Positions 32,899 to 42,436 are shown, counted from the first letter of the stretch. The stretch: 53,607 bases of DNA from Zwartia hollandica (GCF_019923725.1 NZ_JAHXRI010000007.1:498634-552240); one strand, 5' to 3'. Numbers and translations are program-made. The notes: generated from the sequence alone by a model not told the origin.

Positions 32899-33996
32899 AT
32901 GCAGACTTCTGTGAACGCGCAGTTTCATCAAGCACGCTCAGCCACACCAACGCCTATTTTCACACGCCAGACCATACTGAACAACCCTGGGTTTGGGAAA
33001 CACTACTCTGACCATATGGTCGCAATCGACTGGGACGTAAGCCAAGGGTGGCATGACCACAGAGCTATTCCCTACGCACCGCTCACCCTAGATCCAGCCT
33101 CGCTTGTATTACATTACGCACAAGCTGTCTTCGAGGGGCTCAAAGCCTATCAACATCCAGACGGCTCGATTTGGACCTTTAGGCCTGAGCTAAACGCACA
33201 ACGTTTCATCAATAGTGCTGAGCGACTTGGACTACCCGAGCTACCACAAGACTTATTTGTTCAGTCGTTAAAAGAGCTGGTACAGCTCGATAAGGAGTGG
33301 GTGCCCAACACCCCAGAAAGCAGCCTCTACTTTCGCCCGTTTATGATCGCAAACGAGACTTTCTTGGGCGTGCGCGGTGCGGATAAGGTTGCCTACTACG
33401 TCATTGGTAGCCCTGCGGGGCCCTACTTTGCCAGCGGTGTTTCACCAGTACCGATTTGGGTATCAACCCAGCGTACCCGGGCAGCCAAAGGCGGCACCGG
33501 CTATGCCAAATGCGCAGGCAACTATGCGGGTTCACTCGCCCCCTTAAATGAAGCGCGCCGGAACGGTTGTCCACAGGTGCTCTTCCTCGATGCTGAGCAC
33601 GGCCAATATCTCGAAGAGCTTGGCGGCATGAACATTTTTGTTGTCCTTAAAAACGGAACACTTGTCACGCCCGCGTTGTCAGACAGTATTTTGCCCGGCG
33701 TAACAAGAGCAAGCGTCATTGCGCTTGCTCGGGCCTCTGGACATGACGTCCAAGAGCGTTTGGTTAGCCTAAACGAAGTACGCGATGGTCTGGCGAGCGG
33801 GCAAGTTACAGAAATTTTTGCCTGTGGAACAGCAGCATTAATTTTCCCGATCAACGCACTAAAAAGCGATCAGTTCAACTATCGCCTCGACGCTCAAGCT
33901 GCCGGCCCCATCACGCTAAGTCTACGCAAGCAACTCATCGATATCCAATATGGCTTGGTACCAGATACGAACAAATGGATGGTGAGGCTAGCGTGA
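32899..33996 (+). CDS. ilvE: Branched-chain amino acid aminotransferase (class IV, PLP)
   Basis: This 365-residue enzyme has the longer BCAT form (mitochondrial/BCAT2-like, cf. about 300 residues in E. coli IlvE). Conserved blocks are ALTLDPASLVLHYAQAVFEGLKAY (split here as PLTLDPASLVLHY and AVFEGLKAY), SLYFRPFMIANE, GTGYAKCAGNYAGSL with PLP Lys204, and FLDAEHGQYLEELGGMN. It transfers the amino group between Leu, Ile or Val and glutamate. The gene is monocistronic between a divergent Bug gene and the VOC-TRAP operon 80 bp downstream. Confidence 0.92.
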   Translation: MQTSVNAQFHQARSATPTPIFTRQTILNNPGFGKHYSDHMVAIDWDVSQGWHDHRAIPYAPLTLDPASLVLHYAQAVFEGLKAYQHPDGSIWTFRPELNAQRFINSAERLGLPELPQDLFVQSLKELVQLDKEWVPNTPESSLYFRPFMIANETFLGVRGADKVAYYVIGSPAGPYFASGVSPVPIWVSTQRTRAAKGGTGYAKCAGNYAGSLAPLNEARRNGCPQVLFLDAEHGQYLEELGGMNIFVVLKNGTLVTPALSDSILPGVTRASVIALARASGHDVQERLVSLNEVRDGLASGQVTEIFACGTAALIFPINALKSDQFNYRLDAQAAGPITLSLRKQLIDIQYGLVPDTNKWMVRLA

Positions 33997-34076
33997 CCCA
34001 TTGACGGTAGCGTTTGTCCCGTGTTAGTTTGGATTGCGTAAAAAAATTCAACAATCGCGGTGTAAGGAGGCGTTAG

Positions 34077-34640
34077 ATGAAGACAGAAACGAGTTTCGGT
34101 CAACCGCTAGGCGGCATAGCGCAAGTGGCTTACGTGGTGGAAGATCTTCATCAGGGCATGAAAGACTTCGGAGAGAAATACAACATTGGCCCATGGTTTT
34201 ATTCAGACGAATACGCACTGAAAACGGCAAAATATAAGGGCCAACCCACCGAAATGAAGATGGGTCTGGCGCTAGGGTTTTCCGGACATATGTGCTTTGA
34301 GCTGATCCAACCGTTGGATGACAAGCCTTCAGTCTACCGTGACGTCATCAACAAACGCGGCTATGGATATCATCATTTAGGACTTGCAACGCGAACGTTT
34401 GAAAAAGAAGTAGCCCGTTTTCAGAAAATGGGCTACGAACTTGCCTTCGAAGGCTCAACGCCTCGCGGCATTCGTTTTGCTTATTTCGACACAACCACAG
34501 ACATGCCTGGCATGCTAGAGGTGATCGAGGTTAATGATATGCAAGATCAGTTTTTATTACTCATGCAGCAAGCATCTCTCAATTGGGATGGGACGAATCC
34601 TGCAAGAAAGCTTGAGACAATTGTTTCGCAGTTGAAGTAA
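34077..34640 (+). CDS. VOC superfamily (glyoxalase-like) protein
   Basis: This 187-residue protein has the paired beta-alpha-beta-beta-beta units of the vicinal-oxygen-chelate fold: GIAQVAYVVEDLHQGMKDF in the first unit and GYGYHHLGLATRTFEKEV in the second. Likely metal ligands are His (YHHLG) and Glu (FELIQP, MLEVIEV). It resembles methylmalonyl-CoA epimerase-like and Glyoxalase_4 proteins more than glyoxalase I. It has a strong AGGAGG site and stands first in the unit VOC, DctP, SDR, DctQ, DctM, which implies a catabolic step on the imported acid. The exact reaction is not known. Confidence 0.75.
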   Translation: MKTETSFGQPLGGIAQVAYVVEDLHQGMKDFGEKYNIGPWFYSDEYALKTAKYKGQPTEMKMGLALGFSGHMCFELIQPLDDKPSVYRDVINKRGYGYHHLGLATRTFEKEVARFQKMGYELAFEGSTPRGIRFAYFDTTTDMPGMLEVIEVNDMQDQFLLLMQQASLNWDGTNPARKLETIVSQLK

Positions 34641-34707
34641 ACACTAAAAGCAAAAATCTAATGAATCACAAATAGATTCATAGACATCTAACAAAATGGA
34701 GACAAAT

Positions 34708-35763
34708 ATGACTAGCGCAAAATCATATAAAAAAGTAGCACAATGGTTAACTAGCTCTGTTGCTGCGTTGACAATTTTTTCATGCAACGCTCAGGCTCAG
34801 ACCCTTCAGTTTGCGACAGCATTCCCCGAGACCGATTTCTCTTCTCAGCTTGTCAAACGCTGGACCGATGGTGTCACGGAGAAAACTAATGGACGCATTA
34901 AATTTCGGATTCATTGGGCTGGCAGCTTAGTGGGTAACAAGATGGTCGACGGCATGAAAGATGGAGTGGTCGATGCTGCGCTTTCGTTTACGCCTTACGT
35001 TTCTGGCGAAATTATTGACTTAGCGCCTTTAGATGTTCCTTTCAGCTTCCCGCTCGACGTGCAAGGCTTGTCCGCGTTTAACAAAGAAGCTATGCCTATC
35101 TTAGATGCCATTTATGAAAAGCGTGGCTCTCGCGTAGTTTCTGCTCCACCCGTGCTCTTGCCCGATCCGGTGACCTGCAGCAAGGACTTCGTGAGTAGCG
35201 CTGAAAAATGGAAGGGCGTCAAAATCAGGACTGCCGGACGTTGGCAAGCAGAGACAATTAAACGCTGGGGTGGCAGTCCCGTGGTGCTTCCACCTTCCGA
35301 TTTATACACTGCTTTGAATTTAGGTACGGTTGACTGCACCCTGATGATTTATAACGGGGTACTCTCATTAAAACTGTACGAGCCTGCTAAGTTCATTACA
35401 CGTATTGACCACTCTATCGCCTTCGGAACGATCAACGTATCGAATGCTGCTTGGAAGCGCTTATCTGAAGCTGACCGCAAAGTTATGTATGCCGTAGGCG
35501 AGGAAACGATGGCTTGGGGTATCGCTGAATATTCCAAGGTCTATCTTTCAACAATGGATAAACTGAGTGCTGCCGGCGCAAGAATGTGTGTTCCAAAACA
35601 AGCTGAATTCGATCGCCTGATTGCTGCTGCAAACGATGTATTTAAGGTTGAAATCGAGCCCAAGGCTTCATCTGACGGCAAGCGCCTAATCGCGTTGATT
35701 AACAAGTATCGCGGACAAGTATCAGCTCGCCCAACAGCGGGACCAATGCAAGAGTGCCCATAA
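34708..35763 (+). CDS. dctP: TRAP transporter substrate-binding protein, DctP family
   Basis: This 351-residue periplasmic receptor has a signal peptide ending SCNAQAQ. The mature protein opens LQFATAFPETDFSSQLVKRW, and WKGVKIRTAGRWQAETIKRWGG holds the conserved carboxylate-binding Arg of DctP proteins. SDLYTALNLGTVDC is also typical. The start at 34708 is preferred to one four codons earlier because GGAG lies six bases upstream. Its stop overlaps the start of the SDR gene (TAATG). With the DctQ and DctM genes it forms a complete TRAP importer for an organic acid, driven by a sodium or proton gradient. Confidence 0.9.
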   Translation: MTSAKSYKKVAQWLTSSVAALTIFSCNAQAQTLQFATAFPETDFSSQLVKRWTDGVTEKTNGRIKFRIHWAGSLVGNKMVDGMKDGVVDAALSFTPYVSGEIIDLAPLDVPFSFPLDVQGLSAFNKEAMPILDAIYEKRGSRVVSAPPVLLPDPVTCSKDFVSSAEKWKGVKIRTAGRWQAETIKRWGGSPVVLPPSDLYTALNLGTVDCTLMIYNGVLSLKLYEPAKFITRIDHSIAFGTINVSNAAWKRLSEADRKVMYAVGEETMAWGIAEYSKVYLSTMDKLSAAGARMCVPKQAEFDRLIAAANDVFKVEIEPKASSDGKRLIALINKYRGQVSARPTAGPMQECP

Positions 35764-36530
35764 TGAGCACAGACAAGCCAAGAAAAGATGTGATCATTGT
35801 CACGGGAGGCGGGCGAGGGATTGGCGCAGAAGTAGTAGAGCAACTCGCCAAACGTGATGTCCCAGTCTGCTTTAGCTACGTCTCTCGCGACTCCGAGGCA
35901 AATGCCTTGGTCGCCCGATTGCAAGCCGAGGGCTATCAATGCGCTGCCATCAAGGCTGATGTCGGCCACCCCGCCGACATCGAAAAGATGTTCAAGTTTG
36001 CTCAAGACAAATTTGGTGTCCTTGGCGGTCTAGTCAATAACGCAGGATATGTCGGACAGGTTGGACGCAAGATTTCTAATGTTGACCTAGAAACCTTGCA
36101 TAAGACCTTCGATGTCAACGTAATTGGCCCGATACTCTGCGCACAGCACGCCTTGAAGCAGCTATCCACCGCCCATGGCGGCAAGGGCGGAAAGATTATC
36201 AATGTATCGTCAATTGCCGCGCGGACAGGAAGCCCTAACGATTGGGTTGACTATGCGGCTTCTAAGGCTGCACTGAACACTTTCACCCTTGGCCTCGCAC
36301 GCGAAGTCGCTAAAGAAGGGGTCCAAGTCATCGGTGTCGCCCCTGGCGGTGTTGCCACCGAACTGCATGCGCAGGCGGGAGGGCCTGGTCGTATTGAAAA
36401 GTTCTCGACGGTTACGCCGATTGGCAGGGCTGCGCATCCATCAGAGATAGCCGACGTAGTGGTGTGGGCGCTGTTAGATGCGCCTTGTTATATAACCGGC
36501 ACCACAATAGATGTGGCGGGAGGCCTATGA
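35763..36530 (+). CDS. Short-chain dehydrogenase within the TRAP operon
   Basis: This 255-residue classical SDR has TGGGRGIGAEV for cofactor binding, VNNAGYVGQV, catalytic Ser in NVSSIAARTG and YAASKAALN, and the C-terminal TGTTIDVAGGL of the FabG/glucose-dehydrogenase type. It starts within the stop codon of dctP (TAATG) and its own stop overlaps dctQ (ATGA), so it is translationally locked between transporter subunits. I infer oxidation or reduction of the imported hydroxy or keto acid. The cofactor preference is not certain: an Arg follows the first Gly cluster (GGRG). Confidence 0.88.
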   Translation: MSTDKPRKDVIIVTGGGRGIGAEVVEQLAKRDVPVCFSYVSRDSEANALVARLQAEGYQCAAIKADVGHPADIEKMFKFAQDKFGVLGGLVNNAGYVGQVGRKISNVDLETLHKTFDVNVIGPILCAQHALKQLSTAHGGKGGKIINVSSIAARTGSPNDWVDYAASKAALNTFTLGLAREVAKEGVQVIGVAPGGVATELHAQAGGPGRIEKFSTVTPIGRAAHPSEIADVVVWALLDAPCYITGTTIDVAGGL

Positions 36531-37048
36531 TTGCTCAGTCAAGGTCTCTGACAACCGCGATTACCTGGATCACCCGCTTCAATAATTTAATGGCTTATGT
36601 TTCTGGCTGGATAATATTACTGATCACTCTAATTAGCTGTTACGGGGTCTTTACACGCTACGTGTTGAACGCCCCTGATACATGGTCTTTTACCGTTTCT
36701 TCCTACTTGATGTGCTTTGTTGTTTTCTTAGCAATCAGTAACGCACTCCAAGAAGGCGTGCATGTCAGAGTCGACATCATTCAAGAATGGTTTCCCGGCA
36801 AAACCGCACACGTTACTCGCGTGCTTGCTGACATCGCCTGTTTGATTTTTTTATGGTTTTTTTTCGAACAGGTTTGGACCGTTTTTCACGACTCCTTATC
36901 ACGTGGTCGCATTGATGAAACAACGCTAGCTTGGCCTGTGGCCGCTATCCAGTGGGCGATGCCATTTGGTGTAGCACTCACGCTCCTTGCGCAAGCCATA
37001 TTGCTGATTGGAAATATCGCGACAAATAGTGCAAACAAGTCTGCCTGA
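36527..37048 (+). CDS. dctQ: TRAP transporter small membrane subunit, DctQ family
   Basis: This 173-residue protein has four membrane helices: VSGWIILLITLISCYGVFTR, SYLMCFVVFLAISNAL, IACLIFLWFFFEQVW and AMPFGVALTLLAQAILLIG. The EGVHVRVDII loop between helices 2 and 3 is the best-conserved DctQ feature. The start overlaps the SDR stop (ATGA), with GGGAGG a few bases upstream. It pairs with the 12-helix DctM encoded next. Confidence 0.9.
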   Translation: MIAQSRSLTTAITWITRFNNLMAYVSGWIILLITLISCYGVFTRYVLNAPDTWSFTVSSYLMCFVVFLAISNALQEGVHVRVDIIQEWFPGKTAHVTRVLADIACLIFLWFFFEQVWTVFHDSLSRGRIDETTLAWPVAAIQWAMPFGVALTLLAQAILLIGNIATNSANKSA

Positions 37049-37068
37049 CTTAATCTAGCGAGAAAAAT

Positions 37069-38373
37069 ATGGAATGGCTCGGCTTAACAATCACGCTTTT
37101 TAGCATTCTTATTTGCCTTTTGCTTCTTGGTATTCCGGTGGCATTTGCGATGGGCATCACCGCATCGATCATGGTGGCCGTCTTCCTAAGCCCGAATATG
37201 CTGATTCAGATGGCTAGAATCAGCTTTTCCATATCGACTAGTCATTTATTTTTGGTCGCACCACTTTTTGTATTGATGGCGGCGCTTGTCTCTCACTCAG
37301 ATATCGCAGAAAAAGCATTTCTGTCAGCAACGAAGTGGTTCAGTTGGATGCCAGGGGCGTTACCGGTCAGCACTGTCGTTGCGTGCACCGCCTTTTCAGC
37401 CATTTCTGGCTCTAGTCCTGCCACGGCGGCGGCGATCGGCTATGCCGCAGTTCCCGAGATTCGCAAAGCTGGCCACTCAAAACGTCTCGCTGTCGGTGTG
37501 GTCGCTGCAGGCGGTACGCTCGGGATATTGATACCTCCCAGTGTTGTCATGGTTATTTATGGGATTCTCACAGAGACATCGATTGGTTCGCTTTTTATTG
37601 CCGGCATTCTTCCTGGATTTTTCTTAGCGACACTGATGATCATCTACTCGGTTGTCTATAGCATGCGAGAAGGGACTGCTAGGCCCTTAGCCATCCGCCC
37701 TTCATGGGGAGACAGGTTCGGTTCCCTACGAGGTATTTTCCCGATCTTGCTGCTATTCATAGTGGTGATGGGTTCGATCTATACAGGAGCTGCTACCACC
37801 ACAGAGGCTGCTGCACTTGGCGCAGCGGGGGCATTGTTGCTTACTATTCACCGCGTCGACATGCGACTTAAAGGATTGAACAAGGTCCTCATGCGCACTG
37901 CCCAAACCACAACGATGCTAATGATGTTAATTATATTTGGGAGTTTTTTTGGGTTTGTAGTGTCACGACTTGGTATCGCACATGGGATGGTTGAGGCAGT
38001 TTTGGCAGCTAACTTCGAACCATGGATGGTATTGGCTTTTTACATCGGAGGCCTTCTTTTATTGGGCTGCGTCATGGACCCAGCTTCCATGATGGTGATC
38101 ACTTTACCGCTGGCATTTCCAGTATTGCAGCAGCTAGGTTTTGATCCAATCTGGCTTGGAGTCCTAGTAACGATCGCAGTTGAAATCGGAATGATTACCC
38201 CGCCCGTTGGACTCAATCTATTCGTGCTAAAAGGAATCGTAGCCGATGACATCACGATGACCGATATCATGCTGGGTGCAGCCCCCTTTGTCGGCATCAT
38301 GCTAATCGGCTTGTTAACCATTATCTTGTTTCCATCGATTGCGACTTTTTTACCAAGCCTGATGACGAAATAA
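37069..38373 (+). CDS. dctM: TRAP transporter large permease, DctM family
   Basis: This 434-residue permease of the elevator type has about 12 hydrophobic segments. The family blocks are LLLGIPVAFAMGITA near the start, AISGSSPATAAAIGYAAVPE, GTLGILIPPSVVMVIYG, GCVMDPASMMVITLP and GMITPPVGLNLFVLKG. It completes the transporter and ends the operon. No strong terminator is visible in the 300 bp that follow. Confidence 0.93.
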   Translation: MEWLGLTITLFSILICLLLLGIPVAFAMGITASIMVAVFLSPNMLIQMARISFSISTSHLFLVAPLFVLMAALVSHSDIAEKAFLSATKWFSWMPGALPVSTVVACTAFSAISGSSPATAAAIGYAAVPEIRKAGHSKRLAVGVVAAGGTLGILIPPSVVMVIYGILTETSIGSLFIAGILPGFFLATLMIIYSVVYSMREGTARPLAIRPSWGDRFGSLRGIFPILLLFIVVMGSIYTGAATTTEAAALGAAGALLLTIHRVDMRLKGLNKVLMRTAQTTTMLMMLIIFGSFFGFVVSRLGIAHGMVEAVLAANFEPWMVLAFYIGGLLLLGCVMDPASMMVITLPLAFPVLQQLGFDPIWLGVLVTIAVEIGMITPPVGLNLFVLKGIVADDITMTDIMLGAAPFVGIMLIGLLTIILFPSIATFLPSLMTK

Positions 38374-38677
38374 CAGCGTCGGCAATGGATCCTGGCGCCG
38401 TATCGAAGGCATCAAGAAGCCCGCGACGCCGAATAAACATTGCAGACTGACGACCCTGAAACGGACCGCCGCTGCCGAAACAGCTCACAGACAAATGAGT
38501 CAGTCCCAGGCATCGATCAAATAACTGCTGTCTGCACGAGGCTGCGAAATACTGCCGCCTGTTCCGGCATTTCAAAAGATAGCCGTGCGGAATCATTGGG
38601 GCTTTCCCGTCAAATTAAATTCCGCACCCTCCGAAGGTACGTAACAGCTCCTTCGCTATTTTTTTGTCACGATACAT
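38374..38677. other. Intergenic stretch between dctM and a convergent Bug gene, no gene recognised
   Basis: These 304 bp separate two convergent units. Open frames exist on both strands (about 80 to 90 codons), but neither shows a conserved motif, a credible ribosome site or an organised hydrophobic pattern. The base composition looks like former coding sequence, so a decayed gene is possible. A T-rich run (TATTTTTTTG at about 38659) near the Bug end could help termination of the rightward operon. Confidence 0.4.
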
Positions 38678-39667
38678 CTAGTCCGCTTTAGGAATACGTT
38701 CGGCCACCTTAGCCCACTTTTTTGAATCTGCCGAAATAAGTGCACCTAACTCTGCCGGACTGGAAGGTGTGACATCCATGCCAGCCGCTGCCATACGCGT
38801 CTTAAAGGCATCTGTTGCGAGCACCTTGGCCACTTCGGTATTAAGCTTGCTGACCACCGCTACAGGCGTTCCCGCTGGCGCTAATAAGGCAAACCAAGAC
38901 GCGACGTTGAACTGCCCAAGCCCCGCTTGCGCAAAGGTAGGCACAGCAGGGAGCGCTGCGTTGGGCTGCGCGGAGGGCACGCCCACTCCGGTAACTTTGC
39001 CATCACGCACGAACGGCGCTGCAACTGCAATTGAAATCACCGCAGCGGGGGTGCTACCACCAATCACGTCGATGATGAATTTTCCGCTACCAGAACCACC
39101 GTAAGGAACATGCACCCAGTCTAAACCGCCCTCTAGTCGTAATTGTTCTCCCAGCATGTGCGCGGTGCTACCCACACCAGGCGAAGCATAAGAAAGCTTG
39201 CCGGGATTCGCTTTTGAGTACGCGACAAGCTCCTTCATATTCTTAGCAGGAATAGAAGGATTTACGACGACAACAAAAGCGACATCAGTGAGCTTGGAAA
39301 TCGGCGCAAAGTCTTTGCTCGGATTAAAAGCGACATTCTTTTGGATGAATGGCGCGATGGTGAGCGTTCCATCGAAACCTAACAACAAAGTGTGTCCATC
39401 CGGCTTAGCACGCGCGACCTCCGTCGTACCGATAACTCCGGTAGCACCAGGCTTATTCTCTACTTGAACCTGTTGTCCAAGCCCTTTGGACAAGCCTTCG
39501 GCTAAAACACGGGCCAGCATATCGGCAGATCCACCCGGTGCGAACGGTACGATCAGCTTTACAGGTCGCGAGGGATACGCTTCAGTTTGCGCAAACACCG
39601 CGCCAGCGGCTAAGCTCAAAGTAAGCATTTGAAAGGTAATGAGAGCATGTCGAAATAGACAAATCAT
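38678..39667 (-). CDS. Bug/TctC-family periplasmic receptor
   Basis: This 329-residue protein starts at 39667, where a typical signal peptide begins (ITFQMLTLSLAAGAVFAQ); the open frame runs 66 codons further upstream across the neighbouring promoter region, without a signal-like start. The mature opening is YPSRPVKLIVPFAPGGSADM, then ENKPGATGVIGTTEVARAKP. It is divergent from the Bug gene at 39880, sharing a 212-bp promoter region. Residues from GLDWVHVPYGGSGSG carry a Gly-rich ligand loop not seen in the other copies here. No permease gene is near. Confidence 0.9.
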   Translation of the reverse strand: MICLFRHALITFQMLTLSLAAGAVFAQTEAYPSRPVKLIVPFAPGGSADMLARVLAEGLSKGLGQQVQVENKPGATGVIGTTEVARAKPDGHTLLLGFDGTLTIAPFIQKNVAFNPSKDFAPISKLTDVAFVVVVNPSIPAKNMKELVAYSKANPGKLSYASPGVGSTAHMLGEQLRLEGGLDWVHVPYGGSGSGKFIIDVIGGSTPAAVISIAVAAPFVRDGKVTGVGVPSAQPNAALPAVPTFAQAGLGQFNVASWFALLAPAGTPVAVVSKLNTEVAKVLATDAFKTRMAAAGMDVTPSSPAELGALISADSKKWAKVAERIPKAD

Positions 39668-39879
39668 GTTTGTTCTCGTGTTGGGTTGTAGTCTCAAAGT
39701 ATTGCCTCTATCCTCACCAGTAAGTGCTAGGGGTATCCCTATGGCGATCAATCTTAATAAGCGTGTCTCCCTAAGCGAAGCGGAACAAATACAATCGATG
39801 GAAATAACGTAATAAATGCTTGGTCGCTCACCCATACTTCGCGTCCGAAATTTCACGTGACGCACTACAAGGAGACCTT

Positions 39880-40866
39880 ATGACTATCCGCTCCACCTTA
39901 CGCACTCTTCTATTTGGCTGCATCGCGACTGCTGCTGCGTCAATCGCCAGCGCTCAGTCGTTAGACACCTACCCAACCCGTCCAGTCACTATCGTCGTCC
40001 CGTTTCCACCTGGAGGTGGCACTGACGTCGGTGCGCGACTGGTTGCCCAAAAGCTGTCACTGAAATGGGGACAACCGGTGATTGTTGAAAACCGCGGCGG
40101 TGCGGCGGGTCGCCTTGGCGCTGACGTTGTCGCCAAAGCAAAGCCAGACGGCTATACCCTGCTCGTCGGCAACGTGGGTACACAATCCGTGAACCCCGCG
40201 CTCTACAAAAAAATGCCGTACGACGCTGACAAAGCATTCGCTCCGATCGGCATGATCGCCGAGTTGCCTTTGGTCATGCTGGTCACCCCTGCCCTGCCAT
40301 GGCAAAACATTAAGGATGTTGTCGAAGCCGCCAAACAAGAGCCTGGAAAAATTACCTTTGCCAGTTCAGGCGCTGGCGGAGCTCCCCACCTTGCGGGAGA
40401 GATTTTTCAGCAAGCCTCTGGAACAAAAATGCTACACATTGCCTACAAAGGCGGCGGTCCCGCAGCGCTGGACCTGATGGCTGGCCACGTCAATATTTAC
40501 TTTGGAACCGTACTCGAGTCCGTCGGACATGTGAAAGCAGGCAAGCTCAAGGGCCTAGGCGTGACAAGTGCAAACCGTTCGCCCGCACTGCCAGAGCTGC
40601 CAACGATTGCTGAAAGCGGCTACGCTGGTTTTGATACTGGCTCATGGATTGGACTGCTAGCGCCGGCAGGAACGCCTGTCGCAATTGTCAACAAGGTTTC
40701 TGCGGACCTACGCGAAGTCTTAGCACTCCCTGATACGAAGAACACGCTCATCACCCAAGGCGCGACGCCCTGGCCGATGACACCAGAGCAATTCGCGGCT
40801 CGTATCAATAGTGATCGACAGCGTTACGGGAAAATCATCGAGGAAAATAACCTTAGTGCAGACTGA
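39880..40866 (+). CDS. Bug/TctC-family periplasmic receptor
   Basis: This 328-residue protein starts at 39880, after GGAGA. Its signal peptide is LLFGCIATAAASIASAQ and the mature start is YPTRPVTIVVPFPPGGGTDV. The ENRGGAAGRLGADVVAKAKP block follows. The stop is one base before the AlkB start, so alkB may be read on the same transcript, an odd pairing of a solute receptor with a DNA repair gene that is more likely chance proximity. The shared region upstream with the divergent Bug gene includes a small dyad TAGGG-GTAT-CCCTA at about 39730. Confidence 0.9.
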   Translation: MTIRSTLRTLLFGCIATAAASIASAQSLDTYPTRPVTIVVPFPPGGGTDVGARLVAQKLSLKWGQPVIVENRGGAAGRLGADVVAKAKPDGYTLLVGNVGTQSVNPALYKKMPYDADKAFAPIGMIAELPLVMLVTPALPWQNIKDVVEAAKQEPGKITFASSGAGGAPHLAGEIFQQASGTKMLHIAYKGGGPAALDLMAGHVNIYFGTVLESVGHVKAGKLKGLGVTSANRSPALPELPTIAESGYAGFDTGSWIGLLAPAGTPVAIVNKVSADLREVLALPDTKNTLITQGATPWPMTPEQFAARINSDRQRYGKIIEENNLSAD

Positions 40867-40867
40867 G

Positions 40868-41452
40868 ATGAACCTTCTTCCTAAAGACGGCAGCGGGCTC
40901 TATATTCCTGGAGTCTTTGACGAAACCAGCTGTGCCGCCTTATTTGCTTCGTTACTGGATACGGTTAACTGGAAAGAAGATCAGTTAATGATGTTCGGAA
41001 AGTTAATCACCACAAAAAGAAAGGTAGCGTGGGTTGGCGATGCAGGCTGTTCTTACACGTACTCGGGCGTCAAAAAATTTCCACAAACCTGGACACCCGC
41101 CTTGTTAGAGATCAAACAACGAATCGAAGCGCTCGCCCATCACGAATTCAATTCTTGTCTACTCAATTTGTATCACGATGGTAGCGAGGGCATGGGCTGG
41201 CACAGCGATGACGAGAAAGAATTGGACCAAGCAGCGCCCATTGCGTCTGTAAGCTTTGGCGGCGAACGTAAGTTCGCGTTTAAACATAAGTCCGATAGAA
41301 CCAGTGTATCCCTTACGTTAGCAAACGGCAGCGTATTGCTGATGCACACACCCACACAGCAGTTTTGGCAGCACAGCCTAACCAAGACGAAGCGTGCTGT
41401 TGCGCCTCGTATCAATCTTACCTTCAGAGCTATCAGGCATGACCATCACTAA
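40868..41452 (+). CDS. alkB: AlkB-like 2-oxoglutarate/Fe(II) dioxygenase
   Basis: This 194-residue protein resembles the ALKBH2/3-like short AlkB group, which repairs 1-methyladenine and 3-methylcytosine by oxidative demethylation. Iron ligands are His112 and Asp114 (WHSDDEKE) and His169 (FWQHSL). The 2-oxoglutarate contacts are in RINLTFRAI near the C-terminus. The substrate-side motif YSGVKK and the NSCLLNLYHDG strand are also conserved. The reading frame extends upstream into the Bug gene, but the ATG at 40868 gives the normal family length. Its end overlaps the next gene by 14 nt. Confidence 0.88.
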   Translation: MNLLPKDGSGLYIPGVFDETSCAALFASLLDTVNWKEDQLMMFGKLITTKRKVAWVGDAGCSYTYSGVKKFPQTWTPALLEIKQRIEALAHHEFNSCLLNLYHDGSEGMGWHSDDEKELDQAAPIASVSFGGERKFAFKHKSDRTSVSLTLANGSVLLMHTPTQQFWQHSLTKTKRAVAPRINLTFRAIRHDHH

Positions 41453-42436
41453 ACCATCAAGTAAAGCAATTGCCATCGTTGGCGCTGGCATAGCCGGCCT
41501 GAGCTGTGCAGTTCGTCTCAAATCACTCGGACATCGTGTCGAGCTTTTTGAAAAAGGCCGTGGCCCCGCCGGTCGTATGAGTACAAAGCGTGGCGATGAC
41601 TGGACCGCTGATCACGGCGCGCAATATTTCACCGCCAGGGACCCGCTTTTCATGAAACAGGTAGAGCAGTGGTTGGCGAGCGGGGTGGCAGCCCCTTGGA
41701 GCCCAAGCTCATGGTCTTCGAGGCGGACCAATGGGAGACATCGCAATCAAAAGACATACGCTATGTAGGTATCCCTGGGATGAACGCGCCGGCTAAACAA
41801 TTAGCCCAAGATTTGACCATTCACTCCAGTCAAACCATCGATGCGCTCAATCATAAAGAGGGCAAATGGCATCTACACAGCGCAGAATCGGGCGACATCG
41901 GTCAAGCGTTTGATGAACTGATCCTAGCAACTCCCGGGCCGCAAGCCTTTGCCCTGGCTCAGCATATTCACCCAGATATCAAAACGCTTACTGAAGCCTC
42001 CAACATGAAAGGTTGCTGGACAATCATGGCGCGCTTCAAAGAAAAACAGAATGTCGCCTTCGACGCCGCCTTCGTTAACCAAGAGCTCATTAGCTGGGTT
42101 ACAAGAAATCTATCAAAACCCAATCGTAAAGGTGCCGAATCCTGGACAATCCATGCAAATGCAAATTGGAGCCAAGAGTTTATTGAGTTAGACAAAAGCG
42201 AAGTCACAGCACAAATACTAGCCTGCGCAAAAAAGCTGGGACTAGATTGTTCGACTGCTGATATTTCAATTCATCGCTGGCGCTACGCGAGCGGCTCTTC
42301 TACGCCCGCACCAGGTTATTATGCGAATCGTCAAGTACAACTAGGCATGTGCGGTGACTGGTTACATGGAGGCCGCGTGGAAGGCGCTTGGTTAAGCGGT
42401 TATCTCTTAGCCAACCACTTATCCCGTCCACTTTAG
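41439..42436 (+). pseudogene. FAD-dependent amine oxidase/renalase-like protein, frameshifted
   Basis: An ATG at 41439 opens a Rossmann FAD site (IAIVGAGIAGLSCAVRL, then LFEKGRGPAGRMSTKR) and DHGAQYFTARD, typical of renalase-like flavoproteins. That frame goes off at about residue 87 (GVAAPW) and stops at 41768. The rest (EPKLMVFEADQWE to the C-terminal LGMCGDWLHGGRVEGAWLSG, an FAD-binding end) continues in another frame to 42436. One extra base in the two-G run at 41698-41699 would give a continuous protein of about 332 residues, the normal family length. So the gene is either freshly broken or misread. It overlaps alkB by 14 nt and precedes the lanthipeptide synthetase on the same strand. 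Substrate unknown. Confidence 0.8.

Noticed and set aside
38321-38691. Small open frames on both strands in the gap after dctM
   Set aside because: Neither has a ribosome site, a conserved motif or a plausible composition. Possibly decayed coding sequence, but no family could be recognised.
39728-39745. Small dyad TAGGG-GTAT-CCCTA between divergent Bug genes
   Set aside because: Five-base arms are common by chance in a 212-bp region. Mentioned with the gene but not claimed as an operator.
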